Shown: piece after piece, positions 21,005 through 31,900 of the stretch
Layout: the number at the start of each line of letters is the position of its first letter
How positions within the stretch are numbered: the first letter of the stretch is position 1
NCBI GenBank assembly: GCA_025602905.1
Contig: JAHLKI010000023.1
Span: forward strand, 124,001 to 188,000
DNA: 64,000 nt
Reading direction: 5' to 3'
From: Phlyctochytrium arcticum
Lineage: Eukaryota > Chytridiomycota > Chytridiomycetes > Chytridiales > Chytridiaceae
Position numbers and translations under genes: made by a program
The notes under the pieces: model-generated
What the model was told of the DNA's origin: nothing
The model's database searches: none
What the model saw: only the letters and a program-made list of their open reading frames with translations

Positions 21005-22335
21005 ACCGGTACGTCTCCGGATCTCTCCTGCTCCCATCGTGAAAGTTTTTGCTTAATCAAACCTTGTTGTACATAGGTGTTTTTTTTTGGTTTGCCCTGC
21101 TTTGCAAAACAGTTGAAATTTTTATGCAGCCCTTTTTTCCCCATTGTTTCTTTTTGTTTTTTGAAAAATGTGTATCTATACATATTGAGCATGTTGCGTA
21201 TCGATAATATACCCTGATAATTCGAGCTTTTCGTTATTCCTGTCCTGTATCTTGTTCACTCGTTCCGCCTCCTGGGCCAAATACCTGCATTTAGGTTCGT
21301 AGCCTCCATGGCCTAGTTTGGACCGATTACGTGCATTGTGAAGGTCGGTGTGGGAAATACCGGTGAATACACGCGTTCTGGTATACTCGTTACTTTAGTT
21401 TTTGGAGCGACAAGCATGAGTATTTCTTGTTGTAATGTCGGATGGAGTGAGTACCCCAGCCGGTTGTCAACGCTGTGGTGGTCACAGGTGGGAAGTGTGG
21501 GATGTGAAAATGGTATCAAAATGGGTTATCACAGCAAGTGAGACACGGGGGGCCATATTTTCGTCAAGCTTACAGTAGCTTGAGCACAAGTAGATGCTTG
21601 TACTGCTCTTCAAGATACCGGTGCAATTTCTGGCGCCTCGGGTGCAGAACTGATCAAATCCAGACCTTTTCAAAATCTCCCATGACATTTTGGTGGGTCG
21701 TCTTTGCGCAGTATTTATCATGGTGAAAAGAGATGCCCATACGGGAGTATGTACTAGCGAGCGGCCAGTCGACATCATCAATTTCGAGGCACTGACTTAC
21801 GACTGCTGATTGTGCAAGTCTGACCTAAAATATAACGAGGGAAGCAAGAGTCGACTCCAAAGCTCCCGGCCGAGGAAATGTACCATGAGGCAGAAATTTG
21901 ATCGCAAGGCCCACATTTTATTGGAAATATGGGTACTTGTCACATGAATCTTGCTCAATACGAAGGAGTTTTCAAGTGCTCCGATACTGGTGCTCTATGT
22001 CCCTGTGGAGCAATATATTGACAGCTTTTCTAGTCTGCTCAATGCAAGCCTTTCTGCAACAATTCTGGCAAGCACAGTATCGGCTGTAACCTGAAGACGT
22101 TCAGCACGAGTGAGAAAGGTCCAAAAGAATGTTTTCTGTGCAAAAACTACTTACTGGTTTTGTCAGGCAGGAACGCATAGCAACAACTGATGGTGTTCTA
22201 CTCGGAGAGTTGGAGAAATGGAGAAGTAACAGTATTAGATTGTGAATCTGATGACCGCAGAAAGCAATGAATTGAAGGAAGCTTTGTGCCGGCAAAAGAT
22301 GGTCTGCAAGGAGCTCCTTGTAAAGATGCTCCCGG
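21005..22335. other. Gene-poor region before the tandem arrays
   Basis: The first 200 bases are the T-rich 3' flank of the RS/RD gene. The remainder has only short overlapping frames. A minus-strand stretch near 21900-22120 could be a decayed coding fragment, but I cannot assign it. No intact gene seen. Confidence 0.4.
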
Positions 22336-22864
22336 AATAGATATAAGTTAGCCCCGAAGAGCGTGCGAACTCTACACGGACAAGTACTACACCCAACCCG
22401 AAGGTTTACAACGCAATCTTGCCAGGGGGAAAGCCCACTTGCCTGTACCGTGCAGTACCGGCTAAGGACGTCCTGCCCTCCTCTTTTGCAATGTCTACCA
22501 GTAGACCACAAGGAACATCTCTGCTCCCGGAGTAGATATAAGTTAGCCCCGAAGAGCGTGCGAACTCTACTCAGACAAGTACTGCCCCCAACCCGAAGGT
22601 TTACGACGCAATCTTGCCAGGGGGAAAGCCCACTTGCCTGTACCGTGCAGTACCGGCTAAGGACGTCCTGCCCTCCTCTTTTGCAATGTCTACCAGTAGA
22701 CCACAAGGAACATCTCTGCTCCCGGAGTTAAGTTAGCCCCGAAGAGCGTGCGAACTCTACTCGGATAAGTACTGCCCCCAACCCGAAGGTTAACGAAGCA
22801 ATCTTGCCAGGGGGAAAGCCCACTTGCCTGTACCGTACAGTACCGGCTAAGGACGTCCTGCCCT
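22336..22864. repeat. Tandem array of a 190-195-bp unit, about 2.8 copies
   Basis: The landmark AGTTAGCCCCGAAGAGCGTG recurs at about 22347, 22541 and 22731, giving periods of 195 and 190 bases. The third unit lacks part of AGTAGATATAAG. Units are nearly identical (CTTGCCAGGGGGAAAGCCCA, CTAAGGACGTCCTGCCCTC), so the array is recent or homogenised. It is GC-richer than its surroundings. The third unit ends at about 22864, after which the sequence is unrelated. Open frames across it are chance read-throughs. Confidence 0.85.
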
Positions 22865-23394
22865 CTCCTGGTTGATAGCTCGGCACTCACAATGATCGCA
22901 CAATACTCACCGCAAGCTGAGAATCTTGAATCTGCAACGAACGCGTCCGCGGTCAAAGGAAAAACCAGCCACGTACCAATGTAGGCATCAATGGCCCGTT
23001 TCGAGCTGAACAACCACTGAAGAGGATAACAACCTCTATTCTACGGTATATGTATTCTCAGCTCCTAATATCGCCGTTGATTAGTACGCAGGTTATAGTA
23101 CGAGCTGCCTCCCAAGAGGTGTGATTAATTTATGGTTGCATCGTAAGTCATTTGAGTCAGAGCAACTTCGTCGAACTGGTCTTGCCTCGACAGTGCTCAG
23201 ATGTTGACCTAGTAAGATGGTCCTCCAATGCAAATTGGGCGATGTGCGGGGGAGCGGCCAGCGGCCAAAGTGAGTTTTTGATGCGAGATTAAAAGGCAAT
23301 GATGCAGAGTGAGATGTGATGAAAAAAACAGGCTTGAGCGGTGGGAAAAGAATTCTGTATTATATAATGGTCAGTATTACACAGTCAAATTTTC
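22865..23394. other. Spacer between two tandem arrays
   Basis: About 530 bases with no convincing open frame or repeat separate the 195-bp array from the hairpin array. Confidence 0.4.
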
Positions 23395-23397
23395 GTG

Positions 23398-23905
23398 TTA
23401 AGGAACGCTGGACAAGTTTTAGTGTTAAAAAACACTGGACGTTCAGTAGCAGTGTTGATAAACACTCCGGTGTTGAAAACACCTTGAACGTCATGTTCAA
23501 CGGGCCTTACGAATTGGGGTGTTCTTTTGCTTCTTCGACTTAGGGGTTGGATGAGTATCCGGCAGGTGGCGAGCTGTTTGATGGGACTAGCGGGTGTTGA
23601 GGAACGTTGGACAAGTTTTAGCGTTAAAAAACACTGGACGTTCAGTAGCAGTGTTGATAAACACCTTGAACGTCATGTTCAACGGGCCTTATGAATTGGG
23701 GTGTTCTTTTGCTTCTTCGACTTGGGGGTTGGATGAGTATCCGGCAGGTGGCGAGCGGGTTTGATGGGACTGGCGGGTGTTAAGGGACGTTGGACAAGTT
23801 TTAGCGTTAAAAAACACTGGACGTTCAGTAGCAGTGTTGATAAACACTCGGTGTTGAAAAAACACCTTGAACGTCATGTTCAACGGGCCTTAGGAATCGG
23901 GGTCT
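23398..23905. repeat. Tandem array of a 183-199-bp unit carrying clustered perfect hairpins, 2.6 copies
   Basis: The landmark GGACAAGTTTTAG starts at 23410, 23609 and 23792. In unit 1, four stems stand side by side within 80 bases: AGTGTT/AACACT (23421-23436), AGTGTT/AACACT (23451-23466), GGTGTT/AACACC (23469-23483) and TTGAAC/GTTCAA (23484-23500). Unit 2 lacks exactly the GGTGTT/AACACC hairpin. Unit 3 keeps it with a two-base longer loop. The array is unrelated to the one at 22336-22864. Confidence 0.85.
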
Positions 23906-24145
23906 TCTTCTGCTTCTTCGGCCTGGGAGTAGGATGCGTGTCAGGTAGGTTGACGGACGCTTTTACAGGGGTGAGGGGCGCCCGCAGGAACTGCAAGAGA
24001 TGCAGACCCGGGTCCTCTTACGCGGCATCATCGACTGCCTCACTCTCAATGAGTTCCTCATTTCTGAGTACATGGGTCTAAACAGACAGATTTAGGAGCC
24101 AATCGTTTCTCAAGCACACAGAACTTACCCTCAGAAGCAGAAAAT

Positions 24146-26043
24146 TCAAAAAACCTTCGCATTGCCGGTCATACTGGCTTTGGAGATCCCCAGTTGGGTT
24201 TCGAGCCAAGGGCTGACAGTACAGCGGACGACGTAGCCGTGTGGTGAATCACACAACAGCAGTGATACCATCGGCCCTGCGACTGCCAGCCCTGGCACCG
24301 CCATTCCGCGCAGCACGTGCTCGCGGTTTTTGGCCCCGTTCAGGTTGCTAACAAAGATGTCCCGGAGGACTTTTGGTAGCTTAGCACCGGCCTCTACCAA
24401 GGTCTTGGAAGCGGCTTCTACCTGCCATTTGGCAGCTGCTTCTGTTGCTGCCAAATCCTTCCCAATTCCCACAAACGATCTTACGTACCCGTCACCCTTC
24501 TTGCCGACTGCTTTTCGTGCCATATCGCACGAACCAGCAACTGCCCGATCTTTATTTTTCCGCTGGGCGACGGCGATTCCCGACTTTTCCCCGCTAGAAA
24601 TGGACGTTAGCAAAGCTTCACGAACGTATAGAAGAGCACAAATGCGTACGTAAGGAAGAACATGTCCACTTGGTCGCCAAATAGAGGCTGGAGGACATGG
24701 TACGGGTTTGCGAGCAACCAAGCCTCGGAGAGATCTTTGTGAAAGGCACCCGTGTTCCGTCCCTGCAGCAGTCTATGGCGTGTGATTAGCAACGATGAAG
24801 TACCATGCAAAGAGCATACTCACATATCGGTCAGAAAGACATGGTAAATCTGGCAGAGCCAGAAGTCGTCGTCGACGCGGGCATTGTCTTCCAGAAGTTC
24901 CGGACACCCGCTATAAAGTGCGTTGCGAAGCTCGGCTGCTGTCTTGCACTGAGCAAACCGGTTGAACATTCGGTGAAAAGATCCACCAGCGGTGAAAGGA
25001 TCTGGACACTTGACACCGTCCCGTTCAATCTCTTTGCGTTCCGCCTCGGTGAAGAGGTCAGTGACATTTCGGTCGGTACTGACGTAGGTAAAGGAATGAA
25101 TAATGCTGCAAAATACAAAAAGTGAACATTGAAGTTAAATAGCTGGAACGCAAACCTTCAACTTACTTGACATGCTTGAATTGTAATCCCCCTTCATACA
25201 ATACGTCTTCTACAGCTCTTCCCGACTGCAAGAGCCACTTCTTACCATCCTCAAACTTCTGAAACTTCTTGCGAAACAGGTTACGCTGCTTACTATCAAA
25301 CGTGTAATGTTCCTCGTTCGTGGTCGAAGCAGGCCCCGCTTCCTCTGTCACCGATGCCTCCGGTTCCGCAACTGCTGTTTCAGGTTCCTCCGGCTCCTCC
25401 ATCTCCTCAACTGCTTCTTCGGGTTCCTCCGGCTCCTCCATCTTCTCAACTGCCTCTTCGGGTTCCTCTGGCTCCTCCATCTCCGGGGTCCATTTGCGTT
25501 TCTCTACGGTTGGGGGGAAACGCGGGGACCGCCGAACAAATCGATCCACCAGTGGTGCACAACCTATGCACACCCAAAACACAATCAGAAACAAGCAGCA
25601 AGCTCAGCAACACCTGCTGGGACACTTACATCCTTCGTCAGCGTTTCTGATATGCGCACAACTGCATCCACATTTTTTCCCTGCCGGTTCAGCTTCTCTT
25701 TCGCCGCATCGAACGCGGATTTTTCCTAAGCAGAGAGAATAGCAGAAGAAGGGAATTAGCTCAGGTACATGATGCAAAAAAATCAAATCCAAAGGAACAT
25801 GAGTAGAGAGAGCGCTTTTGCCAAAAGACATCGGCCGTATGTGATTGGTATCAAACAAACACCAAAGTCCCGGGGATAGATTTGACTTTCACTTACTGGG
25901 AGCCTCTTGTCCACTTGATCCCGGATATTTTTCGCTTGAAGACCCTTGCCTTTCCCTTCCGAACCCTGCAACACCCTCGCGTATTTCTTATAGTCCTTCC
26001 AAGTATTATCGGGGTAGAGGGCCAAGTACGCGTCAAAGTCCAT
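24146..26043 (-). CDS. Member of an expanded fungal family of unknown function
   Basis: This is a multi-exon gene starting at ATG 26043 (MDFDAYLALYPDNTWKDYKK), with an in-frame stop just upstream. First exon 26043-25897; later exons give KCGCSCAHIRNADEG, an acidic tract, and then a conserved region: FTEAERKEIERDGVKCPDP, ARVDDDFWLCQIYHVFLTDM, GEKSGIAVAQRKNKDRAVAG, then KKGDGYVRSF and KTLVEAGAKLPKVLRDIF. From memory of protein families, this order (an acidic or charged region, a W..IY.F block, a GE.SG..A..RKN.DR motif, then K.DG...) matches a family greatly expanded in Rhizophagus and other Mucoromycota. It may be linked to nuclease-like or Crinkler-type effector domains; that link is an inference. 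The acidic tract is three near-identical 13-residue repeats of the MEEPEEPEEAV type. Exact exon ends at the 3' side are uncertain. Confidence 0.55.
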
Positions 26044-27453
26044 GATGATGAAGTTGGCCGGGCGATCTGGTCAATCTTCGCCTCTGACAAACGATAAAAC
26101 GCGTCCTACAATATACAGGTGTTGTGAAACAAGAGGATACGTCTTGGAATACGTACCGGTACTGTACTATAGATCAATACGCGTAGTCCAACGTCTTGAA
26201 GCAAGTTGAATGATGTCTACAGCAGAGCAGAGTCCGAGCCCTGCTCAGGCTCAGCGGGCTCTGCAGCGGGCTAGGAACCCAGTTCCAAAAGAGGACTCCG
26301 AAGGATTTTTTAATCAGAACCGAGCAAGCTGCATCACCCTAAGGGTGAGCAAGTCGGAGGTTTGAATATGCCGGCATGGCCGTTCTAGTGGCCGTTGGTC
26401 GTTGACAGTCTTCCCTTTGATGTTTCTTTAGTCTTTTGACAAGCAGCAACGAGCAGCATGGAGCAGGTTGTGATTGCGACCTTTGATTTTTTGTTGTTGT
26501 TATACGTTCCCGCAGGATGTATTAGAACCGAGCAACACTCAAATCTTCATATCAAATTTGGTGGTCCTTGCTTGTTTGCTATGACGCCACGACGAACGGT
26601 TATGTTGCTTTACTGCCATCACAAAGCATCTTGAACAAGCACGCTTTCGAACGATGAAATTGTACCCACTTGAAGAGCCAAACGACGGAGCAATCATTGG
26701 AAATTCCTCGGGCTTTCAAGACGAACCGTAGCAGACATTGTTTCAGGATAGCATTACTGTCTATAACTTGAAAAAAGATCAACTGGTGGACATTTGTTTT
26801 GGGATGTCGGGTGAGCGCGGGTCCGTTCATTAGTCCAGTTATCCAGTTCCGGGGAAACCCGATCCGGACATGCCATGGAAAGTTTCATATCTTTAAATGC
26901 ATGCTTCTGGCACCTGCCACCTTTGTAAGCCTGCAATGAGTTGGTATTGTCTAGAGTATTGTCTTCACAAATTTATTCTTGTTTTCAACGTGGTGGTGCG
27001 AGGAAGGATCATCCCTAAATTTGTGCGTAATTGAGCATTCATTATCTTTTCGCTCACAACTTTCAGAACGGCGCTGACTCTGGTCTCCACAATTGACCCC
27101 TCTAAAAACTGGCGGTTTATCATTTCACATCGCCCAGGTCCCAGGACCGCCGCTTGTGGGCATACATTGATGTTATACTCATCTCTATATATAGTGAAAA
27201 CATCCAAGGTTATGTACAGCAAGCTATCGTACCCTTTTTCAGTGCGACCAAAAGGCCGTTTCCATCCTTCTCGAATGAGGTTGCACCATCATGGATGAAG
27301 TATTTCATGAATAGGAACGGAAATGCCTAAAACATTTCAAGGTCACAATGTTATTCACCCCCAGCTGACCTTTGGCCGGCCTTGTGCTTCCTACGTAAAG
27401 GATTCCGCCTCACCATAATGTCGCAGAGGCAATGCAGACCTAATAAGTAAGAG
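26044..27453. other. Gene-poor region upstream of secreted paralog C
   Basis: Minus-strand frames at 26600-26936 and 26965-27222 (QFLEGSIVETRVSAVLKVVS) read like coding remnants, but I cannot place them in a family or join them. From about 27230 onward the sequence is the promoter block shared with paralogs A and B (TACCCTTTTTCAG, TTTCATGAATAGGAA). Confidence 0.4.
27336..27355 (+). promoter_or_regulatory. Conserved upstream element of secreted paralog C
   Basis: TTCAAGGTCACAATGTTATT is the exact reverse complement of the elements near paralogs A and B. It has the same orientation relative to the gene and lies about 150 bases upstream of its start. Confidence 0.6.
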
Positions 27454-27507
27454 TTGTTGAGCCGTGGGACGTCGTACAACATTGTCTACGCCGTCAAAGC
27501 TTCACCT

Positions 27508-28512
27508 ATGCGCATTACACCGGGCTTTCAAGGAGCCCTTGCATCAGCTATCCTGCTCTTCCTTCTCACGAATAATTTGGCCGAGGCAGCGCAGGCCTGT
27601 CATCCTGATGCTCCTGATGTTGCCCGAGTTACAGCCCTTTACAATGCCACATTGATGAATATCACCCGTGCCCGCTGCTACCACGATGTTGCTTTCTATT
27701 ACAATAGTGCCTTGCAAGCAACCCCCAACTTTGCTGAGTGGTTTGAACCCTTCGTAAGACAACTGTGGGCATACAATTTGAGGAGCTTTGGTAGCTGCGC
27801 AGTACAACGAAATTCGAGTATCTACTCGGGGCGAGCGTGTGAAAACTTTGGAGCACCGAAACCACTCGTCATTTTCGCTTGGCTGAGCAATACGAACAGA
27901 ACTTATGGGGAGACCCGTTTCATGGCGAGAGATGGTGCATATCGAAACTTTATAAAAATAGAAGCAACTTCTTTTACGGGTGGAGCCGTCGACAGCATCA
28001 AAGACAGGCTCGGTCATGAAATGGCCATTGTCGCTACGCAGGGTGCCCAAGGAACTCATGCCCGATCCACCTGGGCTCTATGGACCACCGATTATGGCTG
28101 GAGTCGCTTTCCCATATACGATTTCTATCACCAAACCGGCGATTTCGTCTCGCGGGATAGATACTATCCTTTCTGGGCCGCGAGGACTATTAACGGTAAC
28201 CCTGCCGGGTCGACCAATGTTGCTTGGTTCGCGTTCTTTTACGGCTTGTGGCTCGAGACAGGTCAGAATATCAAGTTTATGACCAAGTTCTGGCGGTATT
28301 ATGGCATGTATTCCAACATCCCCCTGGACACCTCAGACAATGTGTACAGAACCCCGGAAGATATGTCTCTGGGGGAACTTACCCATTTCATGAGTGCTTC
28401 TGTCGGCCGCAACTTGTCTACAACGGCAGCATCAAGATTTAATACAGGATGGAGCCCACAAAGCTACTGGGATGCCATTAGCTTGTATCCAGCATTGACC
28501 TACCCCTCGTAA
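27508..28512 (+). CDS. Secreted protein, three-copy family, paralog C (334 aa)
   Basis: ATG 27508 opens the signal peptide MRITPGFQGALASAILLFLL followed by TNNLAEA and then AQACHPD. Four shared cysteines and all conserved blocks are present (PKPLVIFAWLS, KIEATSFTGGA, GWSRFPIYDFYHQTGD, LETGQNIKFMTKFW). This copy is dispersed, about 11 kb from the tandem pair and on the other strand, yet its upstream 120 or more bases match theirs. The leader-intron donor (GTAAGA near 27447) is kept, but the acceptor, CAG in A and B, reads CAC here. The leader intron may therefore be retained or spliced differently. Function unknown; the reading frame is intact, which argues that it is still used. Confidence 0.8.
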   Translation: MRITPGFQGALASAILLFLLTNNLAEAAQACHPDAPDVARVTALYNATLMNITRARCYHDVAFYYNSALQATPNFAEWFEPFVRQLWAYNLRSFGSCAVQRNSSIYSGRACENFGAPKPLVIFAWLSNTNRTYGETRFMARDGAYRNFIKIEATSFTGGAVDSIKDRLGHEMAIVATQGAQGTHARSTWALWTTDYGWSRFPIYDFYHQTGDFVSRDRYYPFWAARTINGNPAGSTNVAWFAFFYGLWLETGQNIKFMTKFWRYYGMYSNIPLDTSDNVYRTPEDMSLGELTHFMSASVGRNLSTTAASRFNTGWSPQSYWDAISLYPALTYPS

Positions 28513-28979
28513 AACGGAATACCTTTAGCGCCAATAGTATTTAATAAAGGACTTAAATTACAATTCTACTTGTTCCTTGGTACATAAGCCTGTCAATTTA
28601 CCTCTAGCGGGCGATGTCGAATGTAGAGAGATGACACTGCAGGATGCCAGAAGCCACTGGGTAAAGTTGCATCATGGGAGGGTACTTGAACTATGATTTA
28701 ATGGATAGGCAATGTATACAACTCCGGGATACTTTACTCCTATAGACATCTGTCAGGTCACTCACGCAGCCATGATCCGATTTAACACGTGTCACGTTCG
28801 TAGATGATTCAGAATCAGTTCAAGGCGATGTCTGCAACGCGGACATTATGCCACAAAGATCTAGTTAACTTGCTTTATGTTCAATGTTCAATACCTTCAG
28901 AAGTGGGGTTGCCCCCAAATACAAATCCTATGTACAATTGAGAAAACAGATACTCGAGTATGAGCTTTTCTAGGTCTAA
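28513..28979. other. Convergent intergenic region
   Basis: This lies between the 3' ends of paralog C (+) and the CFAP47 gene (-). It is AT-rich with AATAAA-like sequence just after the paralog C stop. No gene seen. Confidence 0.45.
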
Positions 28980-31900
28980 TCACATGCCGGCACTGGTAAT
29001 TATTGCTTCGCTTCTACTTGGTCCAACTCGGGTATCTTTGCCAAGCTCTACGGCTGTTGCCCTCGCGACAACTGGATTGACCGAATTCTCACGGATAAAA
29101 TTACGTCGTGGCATTGAGGAAGTTGGAAATTGTGCTCGTAGGACGGTGGACGCCTTATAGGCTGGGGCTTGTTGGCGGAGGGAGGAAGCCGCACGGGAAG
29201 GAAGAATTGGCGTAGCGCGATGGGAGGTTGATGCTGGAGGTACCCCTCGAAGGTCAAATGTCCACGACACGTCAGAGCACTGATAAGGTATCATTCCATC
29301 AACGACTTTCTCACGAGGCGAAATAGTTCCTGACCTACCTCAATAACGAGCATACCCATTCCCACCTTTCCATATTCTCTAGCCCTATAACCGACAACAA
29401 TCACATTCTGTCCCTCTTGTCTGTTGACTTCCGGGACCAGAACGCCTTCTTTCGGGAACACCACGAATTCGTCTCCTCTGCGCTGTTCCACCAGAAATGC
29501 ACGAAAAGGGCGATCATACGAGACGCGGGAGGTTATAGTAAACGACACGCAGGAGAGCTTGTTGAGGATGCCTTCAATTGTAATTGTATCGTCCAGAGAT
29601 GGAGGATGAGAGGTTAACGTGAGAGGCAGATTGTAACGCGAAGGAGGATCGGAAGGAATGAGCGTGAGAGTGTAGGTAGTATTTATTGGACGCTGTGGAG
29701 TATAACGGGCCTAAATAATACGTAAGACTCGACGTTCAGCCGGTGTAACCAACAGACTATACCTTCACCCGAACGAGCATTCCATCATCAGTCCGCCGAA
29801 CATTATCGATGATTAGAGCAAGATCCTTCTGCCCTTCCGTCAACGCTGGGTCATCATCATTCATGAGAACGTTGGTTTTCACGGGAGTCAGGGTGCACGT
29901 TAAGCCGGGTAGTCTGCTCTGGTTCATGACCGGAAACCCAGGTAGAAGCACTTCAAATTCTTTCTCAACCCCATCTCGCGCACGTGCTTCAACATGTATC
30001 GGTGGACTTATTGCTATTATCTTCTCTGGCACTCCTTGAATGGGGAATACCCATTCTAAATTGCCACCTTCCATGGTTACTATGACCCGGGCATCGCGTC
30101 CTATCATGTCTTGCGGGCAGTATACCAAGGGAATCTCAATGCTGGCGCAAGCGTTAACGTGCATGCGTTTGTGTCGGTGAATAAGGGAAAAGTCAGGATG
30201 ATCGGCTGATTGTTGAAGTGCGATCGTTATGGGAATTGGATCAACCAAAGGATTCGTGAAGGTCAGCGAGCTAGATGTAGGGTCCTGCAATGGGGAGTTG
30301 ACTATATGTGGCGGGAAGGGTGTCGGCAATTCTCCGCATCCCTGTACGCATATGAGTGAACGAAATGGCAAGTGGATGATTCGCGGGTCTTACCTCCACG
30401 AAGAAGACAAAGTTACCGATCTCTTTGCTAACGACCTCTACACTGCCCTTCTGGCGCTGGGTCAAGCTTCGCGGCCAATAAACTAATTGCACTTGCATCT
30501 GTTCATGCGCAGCCAGATCGAGCTCCAAATACCGTTGGGTGCTCGCCTTATTCACATCCAAAATTGGAGAGGGAGGATAAAGAAGTCCGAAATCGCGTGA
30601 ATTGGCGAGAGAGAGTGATAAATGGATTGGCTTCGAAAGCGGATTGATCAGTGGCAAGAGGTTAAACTAAACATTGTTGTTGAGTATTACTTGACAGTAT
30701 CTCAACAAAGGGTGCATTTCTGATACTTACGCAGCATTTTCCAAGTGCACATGACATGCTCGAGAGAGTAACTGGCGGAGCATCCACTGCCTCAAGTCTA
30801 AGTTGGTACCAGAATTCGCCGATTTCTTCGCTATGAAACTTGATACTTCCGGATGTCTTCATGCGAAGCACTATAGAAATGTTTTAGTACACAGTACCAG
30901 TCCTCATGCCAGAATCACTTACTTGGCTCGAAGGACAGCTGATACGTTAATTCTTCGCGGGCTTGCAAGGTAATGGTTTTGTCTCCTGCTAAGCCATTTC
31001 CGCTGAGCTTCACCGAGAAGGTGACAGGATGATCGAGAGGGTTGATTGTGGGAATATCGACTGTTGCAGGTTGGCGGACTGTTGTTATGATTTCAAGAGT
31101 AGATTCTGGTGGCGGGGATTGAATGCTAAGCTGTAAAGTCCATGAGCTTGCCAGTCCGTTTCGAGATAGAATGTTTAGACAGGATGACACTTACCGCAAC
31201 GACATACCACACAAATGTCTCATCGGCTCGGTTTGTAAAAGCCACGGTTGCGTTATGTTTCCCAGATGCTCGCGCAAGAACTCGAAGTTCATACTCCCCA
31301 GTTTGACCCGCTCCCACTTTAATGCTCGCGGCACCACTCGAAAATGGCACATCTGTTGTCACGTCAAAGTCTGCGTCCGAGTCTCCAAAATTTGGTACAT
31401 TAAACTTTTGCAACACCACATCCCGCGCACGACAGTCAATATCCACGCGGCCTTCTGGAAGTGGCTCTAGTCCTACGCCCCGTAGGTGATACACATGCTT
31501 TTGCGCGGTGTTCAAGTTTGAAAGCGTGAGCTGGGCATGAATGGTTTCGGCGCGGGCGGGGACAAACGTGATGGGATATGATGTGGTACAGAATGCGCGA
31601 GCTGTCAACGTGGGAGGACCGTTAAACTCCTTGCCTCCCCCTTGAATATTGGCCTGCCAAATATATGTTAACACCCTTTGTCCAATACACAGCAGCCCAA
31701 CACACCTTCAAACTCCAGTCATCCGCCGTGCGATTGATGATTGGAATGTCTTGCATGACTGTTTGTCGAGCCGGAACCATAAATTCGAGCGCGGCTCGGG
31801 ACCCTTCTGAGATGGCCAACCCGTTGACAATCAGTATTCGCAAATCAGAAGAATCTAAGCAAGTAAGCGTTATGCGACAGCTGTATTTGCCTGGAGACTG

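Noticed and set aside
22101..22731. Open frames of about 120-200 residues across the 195-bp array
   Set aside because: They simply read through the repeat units in several frames on both strands, as expected for a unit whose length is a multiple of three.
22336..23905. Tandem arrays as a CRISPR-like locus
   Set aside because: Repeats are about 190 bp without short unique spacers, in a eukaryotic genome.
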